Origin: Cristatella mucedo
Taxonomy: Eukaryota > Bryozoa > Phylactolaemata > Cristatellidae
Length of the DNA: 64,000 nt
Direction of reading: 5' to 3'
Assembly: GCA_009760855.2 (NCBI GenBank)
Contig: WPIO01000095.1
Coordinates: 23,501-87,500 of the forward strand
This document shows positions 12,501-24,865 of this stretch, in pieces. Every line of letters begins with the position of its first letter. The first letter of the stretch is position 1. Both the position numbers and the translations under genes were made by a program. The notes beneath the pieces were generated by a model that saw only the letters and a list, made by a program, of their open reading frames with translations, was not told where the DNA came from and searched no databases.

Positions 12501-14620
12501 CGTCGGCTGCTGTAGCCACGTCAGATAAGTAGCCGTGTCAAGACAGGATGTCCAAGATCGCATCTTGCATCAGCTTGGGCAACTCACGCTCATCTGCTGC
12601 ACGGCTCTCTTTCCCGACACGACAGCGAGTCCTACTCTAGGCGTGACAAAAATGGCTCGACGCGGATGACTCACCGACAGCTTCGAAGTATACCGATCTC
12701 CGTGCACCAAGCATGTGAAAGGCGTAATTCCGAGAAAGAATCACAGAAAATTCCGAGAAAGAAGCTCAAGCAGTATTCTTGGAGGATGTCTTCGGTCACT
12801 CGGAAGCGCAACTTCCGACTCGAGTCGAGAGACCGAGGATTGATTCGGAGAGAAAGTTTTGTCAGATCTAAGAATAAAGGCCAAGGTCGAGTCAGCTCGA
12901 ACGCGCGAAGTGGTACAATTCTGGTCGGTCGATGACTCCACTTCGGACCCCGAACGTACTGTCATGCACAAGCGTAGTCGAGAGTGCCTCTTTTTAAGGA
13001 GGGCGACTAAACCCTGAGCAGGCTTGAGTGTCGGCCAATCACAGAGGAGAATGGAAGAGTTTGCCTCTGAGCACACTCATTCGGGGTAGGCAGAAGGAAG
13101 TCCACAGATCTGCAGCCCTCTTTCACGGCATGCATCTTCCACGGATCTTCAGTACAATTTCAGTTTCTCTCCCTCGACAAAGTAGACTTCAGTGCCATGC
13201 TCCAACAGGTACGGTCCTCAATGAAGAATCATACTGGGTCCATGGCCAATCTGTATAGCTTTCAAAGAACAGACCAAGTTTTCTGGAACGTTTGCTTCGG
13301 CACACTAGTTTTATGGTACAGACTTTTGGTTTTAACTCGTCCAAATTATTTTCACGGAGTTTCGGCTCAACTTAAGAGAAGCAAAGGAAGAGCAGGAAGC
13401 TTAGATTCTCAGTCTGCTAAGACGTTCCAACACACAGACTGACGGAGATGGAGACGTTACAGATGGGAAACACACAAAGCAGCTAGGGACGAGGCGAATT
13501 CCTCCACTGCAATCACTATGTTTGACACACTTTTGTTGCTAAATTAAGCAATGCTAGCTGCTTGATTAGTCGTATGCTTCATGGTCTAGAAGATCACAGA
13601 GGATCTGATCAGGAGAGAATAGCTGTTGTGTGCGTAGCAGCTACCAGCTTACTGCGTGCCACGTCTTCACACCTGCTGATTCTCCTTCGATGGGCACTCT
13701 CATTGAGATTTATGCAAAGCAGGCACCTTCTGATTTATTGATGCAAAGGAGCTATCTACAAGAAAGGCACGAGTGGCACAGGGTGGGTCGAATGCAAGCA
13801 GTAGACAAAACAACTGCTCTACATTTGCAAGGTTACACTGAACTAGATGGAATCAGCAGCTCAATGACCAATCGGCTCCATCCAAACAGAAAGACTGCCT
13901 TGTCTCCGGACAGACAGAGAGACATCGCATGGATCACAGAAAAGAAAGATTGTACAACAGCTGCTTACTGGGGCAGCAGGCAACCGTCGGCAGAGGGCAG
14001 CAAATAAGATTGGATAAGTGCTGCCCCTCAGCCACTAAAACTAGAGACGCTTGGCGAGTTGCACGAACGATGGCACCTGATTTAATCTAGCCTATCTTCC
14101 GGGCTGCCGAGCTATCTTGAGAGTCCCGTGCCACGGGTATGGTTGAATCCTTTACGGAGATCTCAAACAAGGACGGCTCTAGGTTTCCAAGCCTAGGTAG
14201 GCTCAGTTGCATGCACAGGTAAAGAGCACCACTGCTGAGCGGCTGCTGCTGCTATTGTGCTGGGTGAGGAGGAAACAAAATTAAAAGGAAACTGCGAGCA
14301 ATTGAATTTTGCAGCTCACTGGCTGCAGGTAGGTAGACTGGCAATGGAAGACAAAGCAGTGGATGACGCCGGATGAACAGGCGAAAGAAAGCACGCGCTG
14401 CATACAGGCAGCCTCACGGTGCGCACCCACGCATGGACAGCAGACGGCTAGCCGCAGGCTGCAATCATATGGCTGAGTCGGCAGCCAAGCTTGCACGCAC
14501 ACAAAGCGTGCACGCATGCAAGCAAGCGCGTGCACCCGTGCCATGCAAGCAAGTGGGTGCACGCTTACATCCACACAAAAGCAAAACATCTGTCTCAATG
14601 AGAGTCAGAGATGGACAGGC
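9555..14620. other. Host intergenic DNA with a CAG-rich tract
   Basis: No gene is recognised. A degenerate CAG/GCA-rich tract at about 10,985-11,255 produces poly-Ser, poly-Gln and poly-Ala open frames that are repeat artefacts. The longest frame here (minus, 10,155-10,856) has no domain, no codon signature and opposing frames, and is not called. Confidence 0.45.
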
Positions 14621-14862
<242 letters not shown>

Positions 14863-15611
14863 AAAGAGAAGGATGAAGACAGAAGCAAAGGCAGAGACAG
14901 CAGGGCCGAGGGTAGAGCAAGGCACGAAGGAGCAGCAATAGCAGCTGCTGCAGGCGAAGCCGAGAGGGTGACCAGCCGGCTCGGTCTACGAAGGTTGGGG
15001 GAGTGCAGACATGCTTGGCTTGCTCAAACTCCTTGTCAAGTCTGGATTTCGGCACGGCTGAGAGTTGGCTGCGAATGACGACAGGCTCCGAGCTCGAGAG
15101 AGAAGCCTTTGATTGCACAGCTGTGCCAGGAAAACCTTATCGTCGGGCTATCAGCAGCAGCAGCTCAGTCCTCGTGTGCTTCCTGTGGACTGAGCAAGCT
15201 ACGCTGGCTGCGAACGACGATCTATACTCGCTTGAGGTTGAGTCCAGTGGCTGCTAAATGGCACAGCGGTACTGCTCCTCGCGATTAGATAAGGCACGCT
15301 TCGTCAAAAAAAGCCTGCACAGAGCAAGCATCGAGGGGTGACATCATCGTCGTCTTCGTCTGGAGGCGGCTCTTAGAAGGCCTTGGCTGGCTCACTAGGT
15401 TGGCATGCACACCGTCCTAGCACACCCCCACCACTGGCAGAGCAGACCGATCCGACTCCAATGGAAACTGCGTGCCGTCATTGCTGCCGACGCTGCAGCA
15501 ATGACGTCCCACGTCCGAACAACCGCCGGGGACAGAGTGCCGTGGGCTCGGCTGGTGCTTGGGGAGAGGGGGGAGCCAGCAGCCAGCTCCTGCCCCTTAT
15601 TATATACGAGC

Positions 15612-15812
15612 AGCTCACTGTGCCTGTGGACTCGTTTCGTTGAGTCATAGTAGACCACATTGCACGTCCATTGCATATCACTCCCGGCAGTACTGGTCAC
15701 GGAAGACACCGCTGCACCATCTTGCCACGTGAAACAAGTGCACCATTCTTGCGGCGTGACGGAGGGAAGGCCGGAATTTCTCTCTTTAATTAGTAGAGAT
15801 AATTATATTGCA
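15612..15812. repeat. Unclassified dispersed repeat, copy 2
   Basis: Second copy of the repeat at 7,341-7,511, with the same block order including TGAGTCATAGTAG and CTTTAATTAGTAGA, and an extra segment of about 25 bases before the GGAAGACA block. A LINE A coding scrap lies about 80 bases downstream, and copy 1 also has LINE A sequence on that side. Confidence 0.55.
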
Positions 15813-15889
15813 TACTTATGAAGTAGTCTTCTACATATGTAAAGGCTTCTACACATACAGTCGGACCGGAGGTTCTTCTGATTTGACTA

Positions 15890-16175
15890 TTTGGCTAGGG
15901 CTCTAATCAACCGCAAGTCCTTTAGAGGCTGCATCTTCATTCCCATGCTAAGAAAACTTGGAAATCACTACCGACTATCTTCCCAACATCCCCCGACTTG
16001 ACTTAATTTAAGACAAAGCTTAAAACCTTCCGCTCCTTGTGGCAGTTGCTCCCTCTGCATAAGCGGCCCTTCGTGTAGCTTTTGAGTGCTGCAAACAATG
16101 CATGTCGACGATGGCCGGTTGGCATGCTTTGTTTCCCGAGGGCATTAAGTAGTGCCCGGCAAGAGATTGAGCTCT
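15890..16175 (+). mobile_element. LINE family A C-terminal fragment
   Basis: Translates to a degenerate KTWKSLPT...TSPDLT, stop, FKTKLKTF, which is the LINE A C-terminus. It is followed by a decayed 3' tail ending in GCAAGAGATTGAGCTC. Frameshifts and stops mark it as dead. Confidence 0.6.
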
Positions 16176-17226
16176 TCTCTTACGGCTCCTAACAAATGTT
16201 ATGTTTTATATCTATTACTGCAATTGCAGTTAGTATTATTTTCATAATTATTATTGTGTTTCACGGGCGCTCGTTTGCCCATCCAAGGCCTAGAGCGCAA
16301 TTGCTGAACAACCGAAATGCGCTGCTAGTTCTTGGCCTGGCGGTCGTTGCCAGAGCAATGCTGGTGCCTCGCGTCTTGGTCTGCTAGCCTCCAACGGTCG
16401 CTCATGACGCGAGGCAGGCAAGGCGAGGACGCTCAGTCCGCCACCTCTGCATCCCAGCCTCTCAGCTCTTCTCCTTCGTTGCCGAAGCGCTCACAATCGG
16501 GCGACTCCGCCATTGCTGTCCTGCTGCTGGCTGCGTGCACGCCCCGTCCGAGAGACTGGACGGCTCCCCCACCCCGGGTGTTTCCCCCTTCCTGCAGGTG
16601 CACTCTTCTCTCTGCTGGATGGACCGAGTTAGTCACTAGCAGCAGCTCCTGATGCCAGCCTCCCAGTATCGTCGCAACCTGTTTGCAAGGCTGCTGCTCG
16701 GTCGCTGACCGCAAGCGCCTCAGCTTACGCAGCCAGCGTAAGCCGGCAGCCAGAGGCGGCACCGAGCGGCTGCGGCAGCGCCTCATTATTGGCCACCGAG
16801 GCCCAGATGAAAACGATTGAGTAGGGAACGCAGCGGGAGCCAATATGTCAGGCTCTTCCGGGAAAGGGGTTTGGGGAGGCCGCTCTGCATGCTTGCGCTT
16901 ATGCAGTCGCAAAGACGCCGAGGCACCATAGGAGGGAGAGCCATTGGAAGGTCGCTGAACTGGGGCCAGGGGCGGCCATTGGTAATAGGCCTCGTGTGTG
17001 CTGTCATATTCAGCTGGGCAATGCGATCAGCCCGCAAGGTCCACCGGTCCAGCTCTGCTGCTGCTGCTGCTGCTGCTGTGACGGCGTCACTGCTGCTGCA
17101 CCGACGACTGCTGCGCGGTCGTTGCCGGTGGTGACCGACTTGAACTTCGTCCGGTAGCTATGCTGACTGCGATGTTTTCTGCACTTGGCCGGACTCTACA
17201 GCCAAGCACTTTCAGAGGAAGCAACG
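16176..17226. other. Host intergenic DNA, CTG-rich
   Basis: No gene is recognised. A (CTG)n patch lies at about 17,055-17,078. Confidence 0.45.
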
Positions 17227-17360
<134 letters not shown>

Positions 17361-19970
17361 CACGACATCTGCTCGAATGTGTAGCTACTCTCGCCAGCTT
17401 CTCCATCTGACAGCTGCCTTATCAGCATGCTCGGTCAGCACTCGGCAAGCGCTGCACCTAGCCTGCAACGCCATGTGGCCTGAGCGGTGCTGCTGCCACT
17501 GCTAGTGCCACGGCTAGTGTCACAGCTGCTGCTGCTGCTGTCGAGTGCGGCACCATGCTGATTTTTAATCTGGGCATGACCTGCTGCAGCATTGTTGCAA
17601 TGACATTATCACGTTAATAAACAAATGCCAAGTTGTTTTCCGATTCCGTGCAGAGACCTCGAGGCTAAGGCAGTGCACCCGGTGACATTCACGCAGGGCA
17701 GTGTCCTGTCACGTTCCACCACAGGCCCCCTGAGCCTCTCTGAACCTGCCACCACTGCAGCGCTACGGCCGGTGGCCAGTGCTGTTCAAATACTTGCTTC
17801 TCAATACACTGCCGAGTGGCGGTCCTCATTCACGGTACTAATTGAGTGCACGCGCACACACGAGCTACCTTCTTCACAGATGCTTTTGTTACCTGATTTG
17901 TGGTGACGAAACTATTTTTTAGACGAACTACCCACGGACCGGATACAAAGCAGCTTCACCTTCACATGCGCTGCTAATGCGATTTAAGCTATCGCTTTCT
18001 CTTTGCTTGAGCGCATCGCCACAGACGCTTGTGTCACACCACACACAACCATGCCCGGATGGCTGCTGCTTCGGGAGGGGGCAGGGGACCGTGGCCAGAG
18101 GGAGGGCGAGCCTGACTGCTCGCAGGTGCTGCTGCTACCAGCCGTCGGTCGCAGCGGCCGCAGGACCGGGCGACGTCTGCCCACGTCGCCCAGTCGCTGC
18201 CCTTATTTAACGGTCGAACGAGGTGCGCGCACATCCACCGGATGTGCTCAAGCTAATAGCACAAGCAGCAGGACCGCGATTGCTCATCAGAATCGCGAGG
18301 GGAGGAGGGATCAGAGAGAGCGTGCCGTGCCTGTCACGTGCCCCCACGCGGGGCGCGAGAGCTCGAGCACCCCACGTGGGGGCGCGTGGCAGGCACGGAA
18401 AGCCCTGGACAGGACAGTAGCTAAGCAAACCGTGAGGCACGAGACTCGGAGAATCGAGCTTTAACGGCGAACAAGTGACGCCGCCGCCGGCAGACGAGCC
18501 AGCTGCCAACTTTCGTCTGCTCTCCCCGTCGATGACTCGCAGGCATTAGGAACGCCCGCTTGAGGAAACCTGACATGTGCATGCAGGCTGCCGGCTTCAG
18601 CTTGCACTCTTGTCGAGCAAAGTCAGTCTCAAGGTCGATGACGTCACAACAGTCTACTTGCTTTAGCATTAGCTGGGGCAGCGAGCTGAGGGGCAGTCTG
18701 CTCAGAGCAGAAGTAGGCAGACCACCAACACAGCCACGTCGAGCTGTTTGCATACCGCGGCTGTTATCTGAGAAGCCGAAAGCAGACACCTGTCGAGAGT
18801 TTCTTGAAGGCACATCGAGGCTTCAGTTGGCTTGGCAAATCTATCCCCATGAAAAATCCGAAACAGAAACAAAAGGGGAGCAGCAGCGATTTATTGCCAG
18901 ATTAAGCAGTCGCCGGCGGGGTTTTGCATAATGCCGTGCACCAAACTTCTGCTGTTTTTGGAATGCTGCTTTACACACACACACACGTGGAATCCGATGG
19001 CAAATGTTGGCAAGAAAGCTACAAAAACATGCCGCGATGCACAGCGTTTACACAAAACACTGGTGCCCTGCAAGGAATAGATATGGCTGCATACCCAACA
19101 GCAGTAAGAGCAGCAGCAGCAGCATTGGCTGTGGGGCTAATGCTGTTGGCTTCTGTTGACGGACTCCTGGTTTGCCATTTTGGGTCAGGGCTGAGAATTT
19201 GTTGTATTCAGCAATTTGTGCCAGTGTAGTTGTAACGGCCCTCAAGTATTACAACACAAAGTCACACTGTCATTGAGTCATATGGCAGCAGAAAACCAAA
19301 AAAGATCAAAAACTGAGAAGTGAAGGATTCATAGAGGAGCAATATTGCTGATAAGTTTTTCTACGAATACTGGTAATGAAATATAACCTTGGTATCATAC
19401 AAAATATATGACCGTATAAATTTTACACAATAGTGGTCTTAGGACTAACACCTATTCAGCAAACCCGTGGCATATATTTAGCGAGTTTGCTCAAGACTAA
19501 GTGTAAAACCGTGCACATCGACAGCCACTACTAAAGAACTGCTTCAGCACCGTAACACTGTTAGCAGTAGCAAATAATGAGTATCTTAGTAATAGCATCG
19601 AATGAGTAGTGTGCTTACTTATTCAGACTTGGTCTGTTTATCATTACAAGAAGAAGACCAGCGACGAATAAAGAGGCGACCATTACACGACCGGCATCTA
19701 CGCAGTGCTTAGCAGATATATCATATAATGGAGCCGCAACTGAACTGAACTGAAGCATTAAACTCTTTTTATCGGTCTCCTTTTGAGTACCTCTCGCACG
19801 TCAAGAGCGACGTGCGCGCCAACCTTCTAGAAGAGCTTCTCCCTTCTCCTCCTTTGCAGCGCCTCCCTCGCTCTTTATTGACCGAGTGAGCTGTTTGCCT
19901 ACTGTTTGCCTGCATCCGCAAGCCATACCGGTCCCACCGGTCACATCCGGTGTGCTGCCACCCGCCACTC
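17361..19970. other. Host intergenic DNA, no gene recognised
   Basis: Contains the palindrome at 18,325-18,398 (listed separately) and otherwise no recognisable domain or repeat family. The short open frames on both strands overlap each other. Confidence 0.4.
18325..18398. repeat. 74-bp near-perfect G/C-rich palindrome
   Basis: The arms 18,325-18,348 and 18,375-18,398 are reverse complements over 24 bases with two mismatches. The spacer itself is partly self-complementary (GAGCTC centre). Each arm contains a CACGTG or near-CACGTG core, the E-box/G-box hexamer. It could be a cruciform, a hairpin RNA or a symmetrical binding site. No flanking gene is visible. Confidence 0.75.
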
Positions 19971-19976
19971 GCCCAG

Positions 19977-20150
19977 CCGTGATGGCTCACTAGTTAAGGT
20001 GGTTGCTTTTCACGACATCGGCCGCAAGGTCGTGGGTTCGAATCCTGTGATGGGCAATTCTGTATCGCCACTGCAAGTGGTGGTGATAGCCGAAAAGGCT
20101 CTTCTGTCGTTATACAAAAGAGGCTGCTGAATCAGCTAATATTTTTTTCT
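19977..20150 (+). mobile_element. tRNA-derived SINE, family B
   Basis: The head has RNA polymerase III boxes: an A-box-like TGGCTCACTAGTTAAGG and a B box GGTTCGAATCC. The body (TGGTGATAGCC, AAAAGGCTCTTCTGTCG, TTATACAAAAGAGGCTG) recurs in minus-strand copies at 41.2, 45.0, 55.9, 57.1 and 61.2 kb. It is not a tRNA gene, because the acceptor and anticodon arms do not pair properly and it carries an unrelated body. Confidence 0.85.
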
Positions 20151-20199
20151 CTCATCGCGTAACGGGTCTCGTAAAAGTGCCAAGCTGAGCTTATTAATG

Positions 20200-20440
20200 C
20201 AGGAACATGCGATTCGTCCTCTGTGTGCTTACGCTTGCTGACAATGTGCATGCTGCCACTAATAAGATTTGCATGCCGAGCAAGTGCATGTCAGCTCTAA
20301 CCATGTTAAGCTTGTTTCATTGAGCATGCTACCACTAACCATTCGATCGTGCTTTCCTTGCAGCAAATGTAAAGTACCTAGAGAGAAACTTGGTGCTCTG
20401 AGTGTGCTATAGCAAATGCATTGTTATTATTGTTAAGTAA
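20200..20440 (+). mobile_element. LINE family A 3' tail
   Basis: Ordered LINE A 3' UTR motifs (GTGCTTACGCTTGCTGA, GCATGCTGCCACTAA, CAGCAAATGTAAAG, a weak AGAGAGAAAC block) end in a TTATTATTG repeat that abuts the first virus-like coding sequence. It marks the left border of the AT-rich block. Confidence 0.6.
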
Positions 20441-20782
20441 ATTAACTTCTGACCTAGATGCAACTGTTAAAACTAACGTTGAAAATCTCCTTAATACTCC
20501 TGCTGGAGAAATCACATCTTATACTACTTGGATTGATTGTCAACTTCCAACAGTATCTGGTCTTATTTCTGGGGTTTCTGGAGTTAAGCCTGATATCTCA
20601 AGCGTTGTTAAGAATGAATGTTGTGCAATTCTACCAGATATATCAGATGGAACTAGTGCTAGGCAAACGGCAACAATTACTGCTACTTCAACTGCTTCAT
20701 CTGCTTCAACAGATACATCTCAACTGCTGGTTCCACTGTTCCTGCTGATACAGTTACAGTTGATAAAGCTGCTGCTGATTAA
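20436..20782 (+). pseudogene. Virus-like gene a, unidentified, frameshifted
   Basis: A Ser/Thr/Ala-rich frame of about 95 codons starts right after the LINE tail. It jumps frame near 20,725 and then closes with a TAA at 20,780-20,782 (last residues DKAAAD). The apparent start lies in LINE tail sequence, so the true N-terminus is missing. The tight spacing to the next ATG (about 16 bases) is virus-like. No family recognised. Confidence 0.4.
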
Positions 20783-20797
20783 AAATATTTGTAATAT

Positions 20798-21050
20798 ATG
20801 ATGAAACCAATTGCAGTTGAAACAAGGTGTAAAGATGGTCTTAAAAAGATTTTCGGTCAATAAAATAATGATTTTCAAATCTATTCAACGGGTCGCGTTG
20901 AGGATATTCGCCATTAATTGCTTGACACACTAAGAATAGTAGTTGAATTTAAATGTCTTAGAATGAATCCAAATGATCTATGTATGCCAAATCTTTCCAG
21001 TAAAGTCAGAGATGGAAGTATATTTGCTGAATTCTTCTGGTGTTGAGGGA
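20798..21050 (+). pseudogene. Virus-like gene b, unidentified, stop-interrupted
   Basis: Begins with two consecutive ATGs at 20,798 and 20,801. The frame can be followed for roughly 70 codons through in-frame TAA stops before a LINE A fragment interrupts it. No motif recognised. It is assigned to the element by position, AT-rich codon use and the close spacing to gene a. Confidence 0.3.
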
Positions 21051-21054
21051 GAGA

Positions 21055-21190
21055 GTAGCTCTGAATGGTAGGTTGGAGCCAGAAAATGAAAGGACCGACA
21101 AGTAATTGACAGAACCTTGAAGTCGATACGTTGGTTGATTGAGAACCCGTGCACGTCGGCGAGAAGTGGTATGATGTGGCAACTACGACA
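21055..21190 (-). mobile_element. LINE family A coding fragment
   Basis: The minus strand carries the segment upstream of the LINE A C-terminus (GGTTGGAGCCAGAAAATG, CTTGAAGTCGAT), as in the copies near 31.65 and 41.5 kb. Short and dead. Confidence 0.5.
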
Positions 21191-21880
21191 CTCACGATTT
21201 ATCAGTTTAGAGTAACTTATTATCGGCTTAATTAACTCACTATCAGGTTAGAGTAACTTGGCTTTTCCACTTTTGATTAGAGAGTCTAGATTATTCATTA
21301 TTTATTATCAAACATAATAATTATTTGGCTAATATGATCTCTCTCCTCATTTAAGATGTTTTGTGCAGTTAGTCTACCTCCCATTTTTAGATTTTGTTTT
21401 CCTAAAACTGAAAAATGCATATATCTAAAATAAAAACATCCAGAAGTGATTACTGCAGTAAGTCAACTAGTTTGAGGTTTCCAATTATCTCAATATATTC
21501 CTCATTTGCTGCTTTAGTATTGAAATAGGCATGCAAGAATAGCATACATTTTTTAATTAGCTGATATATTTCCAATAATTATTTGATCAGAACAAAATCT
21601 TTTCAAAAGTAACTATTACCCACACAATTTGTATTAACAGACTGTAAAGAGTGAACAGTATTTGCAGAATTTATTAACTAATTCCCATCCTTATTTAACA
21701 TTCCAGCTTTTGAAAGATAGTTTATACTAAGCATTTTATCTTAATCCTAGATAAACATAAATTCTTATTTTCTTATAGAATATTGAACGATAGCACATAC
21801 TGAACGATCTCCTATAATGGAGTAATTTAAACCAACTTTAAATTGACATATAAAAAATAACCTCCATATTACACTCCAGT
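21191..21880. other. AT-rich stretch without recognisable content
   Basis: Contains a short repeated phrase (TATCRGSTTAGAGTAACTT) near 21,198 and 21,240. No coding frame of note. Probably eroded element sequence. Confidence 0.35.
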
Positions 21881-22960
21881 GACTATATTTGCTTTGATCC
21901 CTCTCAGCCCTACGAAACGTCGAATGCTTTTAACTCTCTCTGCTGCATGTATTGGCGACATCCACACATGGATGGAAGCAAACTTTCTTAAATTGAATGA
22001 TGATGAAACCAACTTACTAGTTATGGGCAAACCAAGTTTGTGATTCAGAAATTGGAAAGGCTAACGCTCAAAATTGGCTCTACCAGCATATCTCCTGTTG
22101 AATCTGCACGAAATCTAGGTGTCATGTTCCAAAGTGACCGTTCACTAGACGACCACATTAGCTCCACAGTCAAGTCTGCCTACTTTTAGCTACATAAAAT
22201 TGCTAAAATCCGGACTTGTTTAGACAGGGATATCATATCTAAACTGGTCCATGCATTTGTGACATTCCATCTTGGCTTCTGCAACTCACTGCTTGCTGGT
22301 CTACCGGCCTGTGCGATCAGGCGCTCACAGTTGGTGCAAACTCTGCAGCTAGGCTCGTCTGTCGTGAGCATCGCAGTTGCCACATCACGCCGACCTGCAC
22401 TGGCTCTCAGTCGAGAAATGCATCGACTTTAAAGTTTCGTCACTCACTTTCAAGTCCCTTCATTCTTTGGAACCAGCCTACCTATCCGATCTAAGCCCTC
22501 ACAAGGCTGAACATCGTACCACCTGCTTTTTGGAATCTAACTGTTTACATATACCTTGTACAAACCTCAAATCCTTTGGAGACCGTGCCTTTAGTTCTTA
22601 TTCTTCCAAAGCCTGGAACTCACTCCCGACTTGTGTCACGACATCTCCTGAGTTGACCACATTTAAAAAGAAACTAAAAACGCACCCATCTATCACAGCA
22701 TTTAGTTGGTTCGTGGTTTAGTGGGTTAATTCGTTCATTATGTGCTTATGCGTGCTGATACTGTGCATGTTGCCATTAACCATACTTGCATACTGACCCT
22801 GTGCATGTTATCCCTAACCATGTTATTCCTGTTGCTTATTGAACATGCTACCACTAACAATCCAATCGTGCTTTATTTGCAGCAATTGTAAAGCGCCTAG
22901 AAAGAGATTGAGTTCTTCAAGGGCACTTTTTCAAAGGTATTATTATTATCATTATTTGGT
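21880..22960 (+). mobile_element. LINE family A, 5'-truncated reverse transcriptase end plus 3' UTR
   Basis: Encodes the end of the RT palm/thumb region (TWMEANFLKLNDDETNLLV, then LGVMFQSDRSLDDHISS) and then the C-terminal RAFSSYSSKAWNSLPTC and FKKKLKTH motifs (22,377-22,721). The 3' UTR follows, ending CGCCTAGAAAGAGATTGAG and an ATT-rich tail. These are hallmarks of the L2/CR1 group of non-LTR elements. Several frameshifts and stops; the catalytic YADD box is not in this truncated copy. Confidence 0.85.
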
Positions 22961-22985
22961 TAGGAAGAAGAGGGCGTAAGTGAAT

Positions 22986-23168
22986 TCATTTCAAAATTTG
23001 TAGGGAGTAGCACGCACCAACTATCATTATTCCTTTTGGTATTACAGCATTTCCAAAACTAATAATCCCTCTTCCTGTAACTTCTCTAAATCTAGCCCTG
23101 CCTAGAGTACTGTCAATAACATCTATAGTTCTTACCTTCACTATATTTCCATTCAATAAGTTGTTCAA
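22986..23168 (-). pseudogene. Virus-like minus-strand ORF, unidentified
   Basis: An open stretch of 60 codons on the minus strand with Gly/Ile/Val-rich composition (VTGRGIISFGNAVIPKG) reads like real protein, while the plus strand here does not. No start with context and no family recognised. It lies just outside the PLA2 gene and is divergent from it. Confidence 0.3.
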
Positions 23169-24045
23169 GTAACATAATCTGACTGATGAGGTGGAAATGC
23201 ATGAAGTTAATAATCGATTAAATTATGTTGAAAATTGAATCAGCTTAGTTGAGAAGTCACGAGTGGATTATTTCCCTGAACTTAAAGCCAGTATACAAGT
23301 AGTGGAATGTGCTAAAACGGGATCGGAGACTCGTGATTACAAGGCAGAATGTGCACCACTGTTGTGTACGATTTATTCTGAAGATAAATCACAAGATGAG
23401 ATATACAGAGCAATTTTAAAAATCAGGAATCAATTAAAAGCGAGGTGTTAACAAATTCTTATTTATATAGAAAATAAGTTCAGTTCCTGCAAATCTTGGA
23501 TTGAGCGATTCTTAAAAAAAAAATTCACGAGCAAGTAATCTTTTTTTCATTAAGATTATCACATGAAAATCTAACGAGTAACACTAGAGTATTAGTGACT
23601 CAAATGCAGATCAATAGGATAGAAAAATTTGAAACATCTGAAAAAAGACTCATACTTAGATTCGGTGCTTCCCGCTTGGTGGCGTATGCGAAGACGAATA
23701 GAAATGTCCCGACCGGGAATAGTTGCTTTCAGAAATAAGATATTCGGAGAAAGAGAGAAGAGAGTTTCATCTTAAGCGGCCCAGTGGAGGTTAGAGTGAA
23801 GAAATTCCTGGGTGGTAAGTTCGTTACTGCTGGAAGGTATTTTTACGCTGGACCCGGGACTAAGATTAACGAAAGAATGGAACGTGGAAAAACTGGTGTT
23901 ATTGATCTTGACCGTAGAGCCCTAATTCATGATCATGATTACACCGAATCTGCTAGCTTGAGGAGCTTGAAAAACGCGGATTAGAAACCTATCCGACTTG
24001 GTGCTCGCGGAGTCAGCAGCTATTATTGAATTTGATCCAAAGCAA
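23161..24045 (+). pseudogene. Virus-like PLA2-domain protein, broken by stops and a frameshift
   Basis: The frame can be followed from about 23,161 with in-frame TAA, TGA and TAA. It crosses a frameshift in the run of As at 23,514-23,523 and then continues from about 23,532 to 23,984 with one TAA. The C-terminal part (23,850-23,960) has the secreted-type phospholipase A2 signature used by parvovirus VP1 and some polinton/adintovirus proteins: a calcium-loop YAGPG and a catalytic-helix HDHDY with an Asp-Arg pair before it. In those viruses the domain helps the particle leave endosomes. The first stop after the domain (TAG at 23,982) falls in an AD-stop-K context, where relatives commonly have Gln. 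A LINE A tail follows. Confidence 0.65.
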
Positions 24046-24064
24046 CCAAGTCTATTCTATTCTA

Positions 24065-24161
24065 TTGCGTATCACTTTGCAGCAAATGTAAAGCGCCTAG
24101 AAAGAGATTAAGTTCTCTGAGGGCGCTTTATCAAGTGCAATATTATTATTATTATTATTAA
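24065..24161 (+). mobile_element. LINE family A 3' tail, short insertion
   Basis: Consists only of the last part of LINE A (CACTTTGCAGCAAATGTAAAG, GAAAGAGATTAAGTTCTCTG, GGGCGCTTTATC) and an ATT-repeat tail. It is an extremely 5'-truncated insertion inside the viral block. Confidence 0.85.
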
Positions 24162-24162
24162 G

Positions 24163-24365
24163 TCATGTTAGGGAAGACCCCAAAACTGTTACTGGAGTAC
24201 TTTAGGCTAAAGTTAAATTAGGACTTGGACTAAGCGACTCAATGGCAAAAGATTTCCTCAGATACAGTTTCTAATCCTTCAAGCACCTGTACGATCAAAA
24301 GTTACGCAAGAACTTTAGTAAATCGCACGATAAACATTACCGCTAAAAAATTAACCGAAATAAAT
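24163..24365 (+). pseudogene. Virus-like coding tract with three in-frame stops
   Basis: A single frame of about 66 codons (VREDPKTVTGVL..., AKVKLGLGLSDSMAKDFLRY...) is interrupted only by TAG, TAA and TAA and shows no frameshift. Basic, plausible protein composition. It may be the continuation of the PLA2 gene past the LINE tail or a separate gene. Confidence 0.35.
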
Positions 24366-24398
24366 ATCTTAAATTCTAATAAAATCTAAACCAATATC

Positions 24399-24795
24399 TT
24401 AAAGGTCATTCGTATCAATCATTTCACGGCCTACCACTGATGCACTATGTATCTTTATCTGGCCAAGCTTTAATCTATAACCAAGTCCATATACTCTATC
24501 GCAAATATCCCTTATAGCAAATGAGACATCGAATAATTCTGTTAATCCAAAATCCAATAATAATTTATTAATAGTATCCTCTGGAGAATTAATTGGCAAT
24601 TTTTAATTATTTGGACTGAAATAATTGTACAATGAGGACCAAAATAAAATCTTACTACAATTGTTGAACTTGATCTTCTCAAGGAATGCAAAGTTTGGTA
24701 CAAGCAGAATTAATTAGTTCATCAACTTTTTCTTTGAGTTCTGGGTGAGAGTCAATGTAGATATAAGAATTATTTCACTAAGCTTCGTGGAAATA
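24399..24795 (-). pseudogene. Virus-like minus-strand gene, unidentified, decayed
   Basis: The last 66 codons are open (INSPEDTINKLLLDFGLTEL, later VVGREMIDTNDL). Upstream on the minus strand another frame can be followed to about 24,795 with TGA, TAG and TAA stops and at least one frameshift. No family recognised. It lies head-to-tail upstream of nothing known, on the same strand as the protease. Confidence 0.35.
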
Positions 24796-24865
24796 TCTAG
24801 GTAGATATAAGAATTAAAGTATAGCTTTGAGTCCTTTGATTTCCTTACTTCTCCTCGGATCCTTA

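Noticed and set aside
19977-20060. A tRNA gene
   Set aside because: Pol III boxes are present but the cloverleaf does not close and the sequence recurs with a fixed SINE body.
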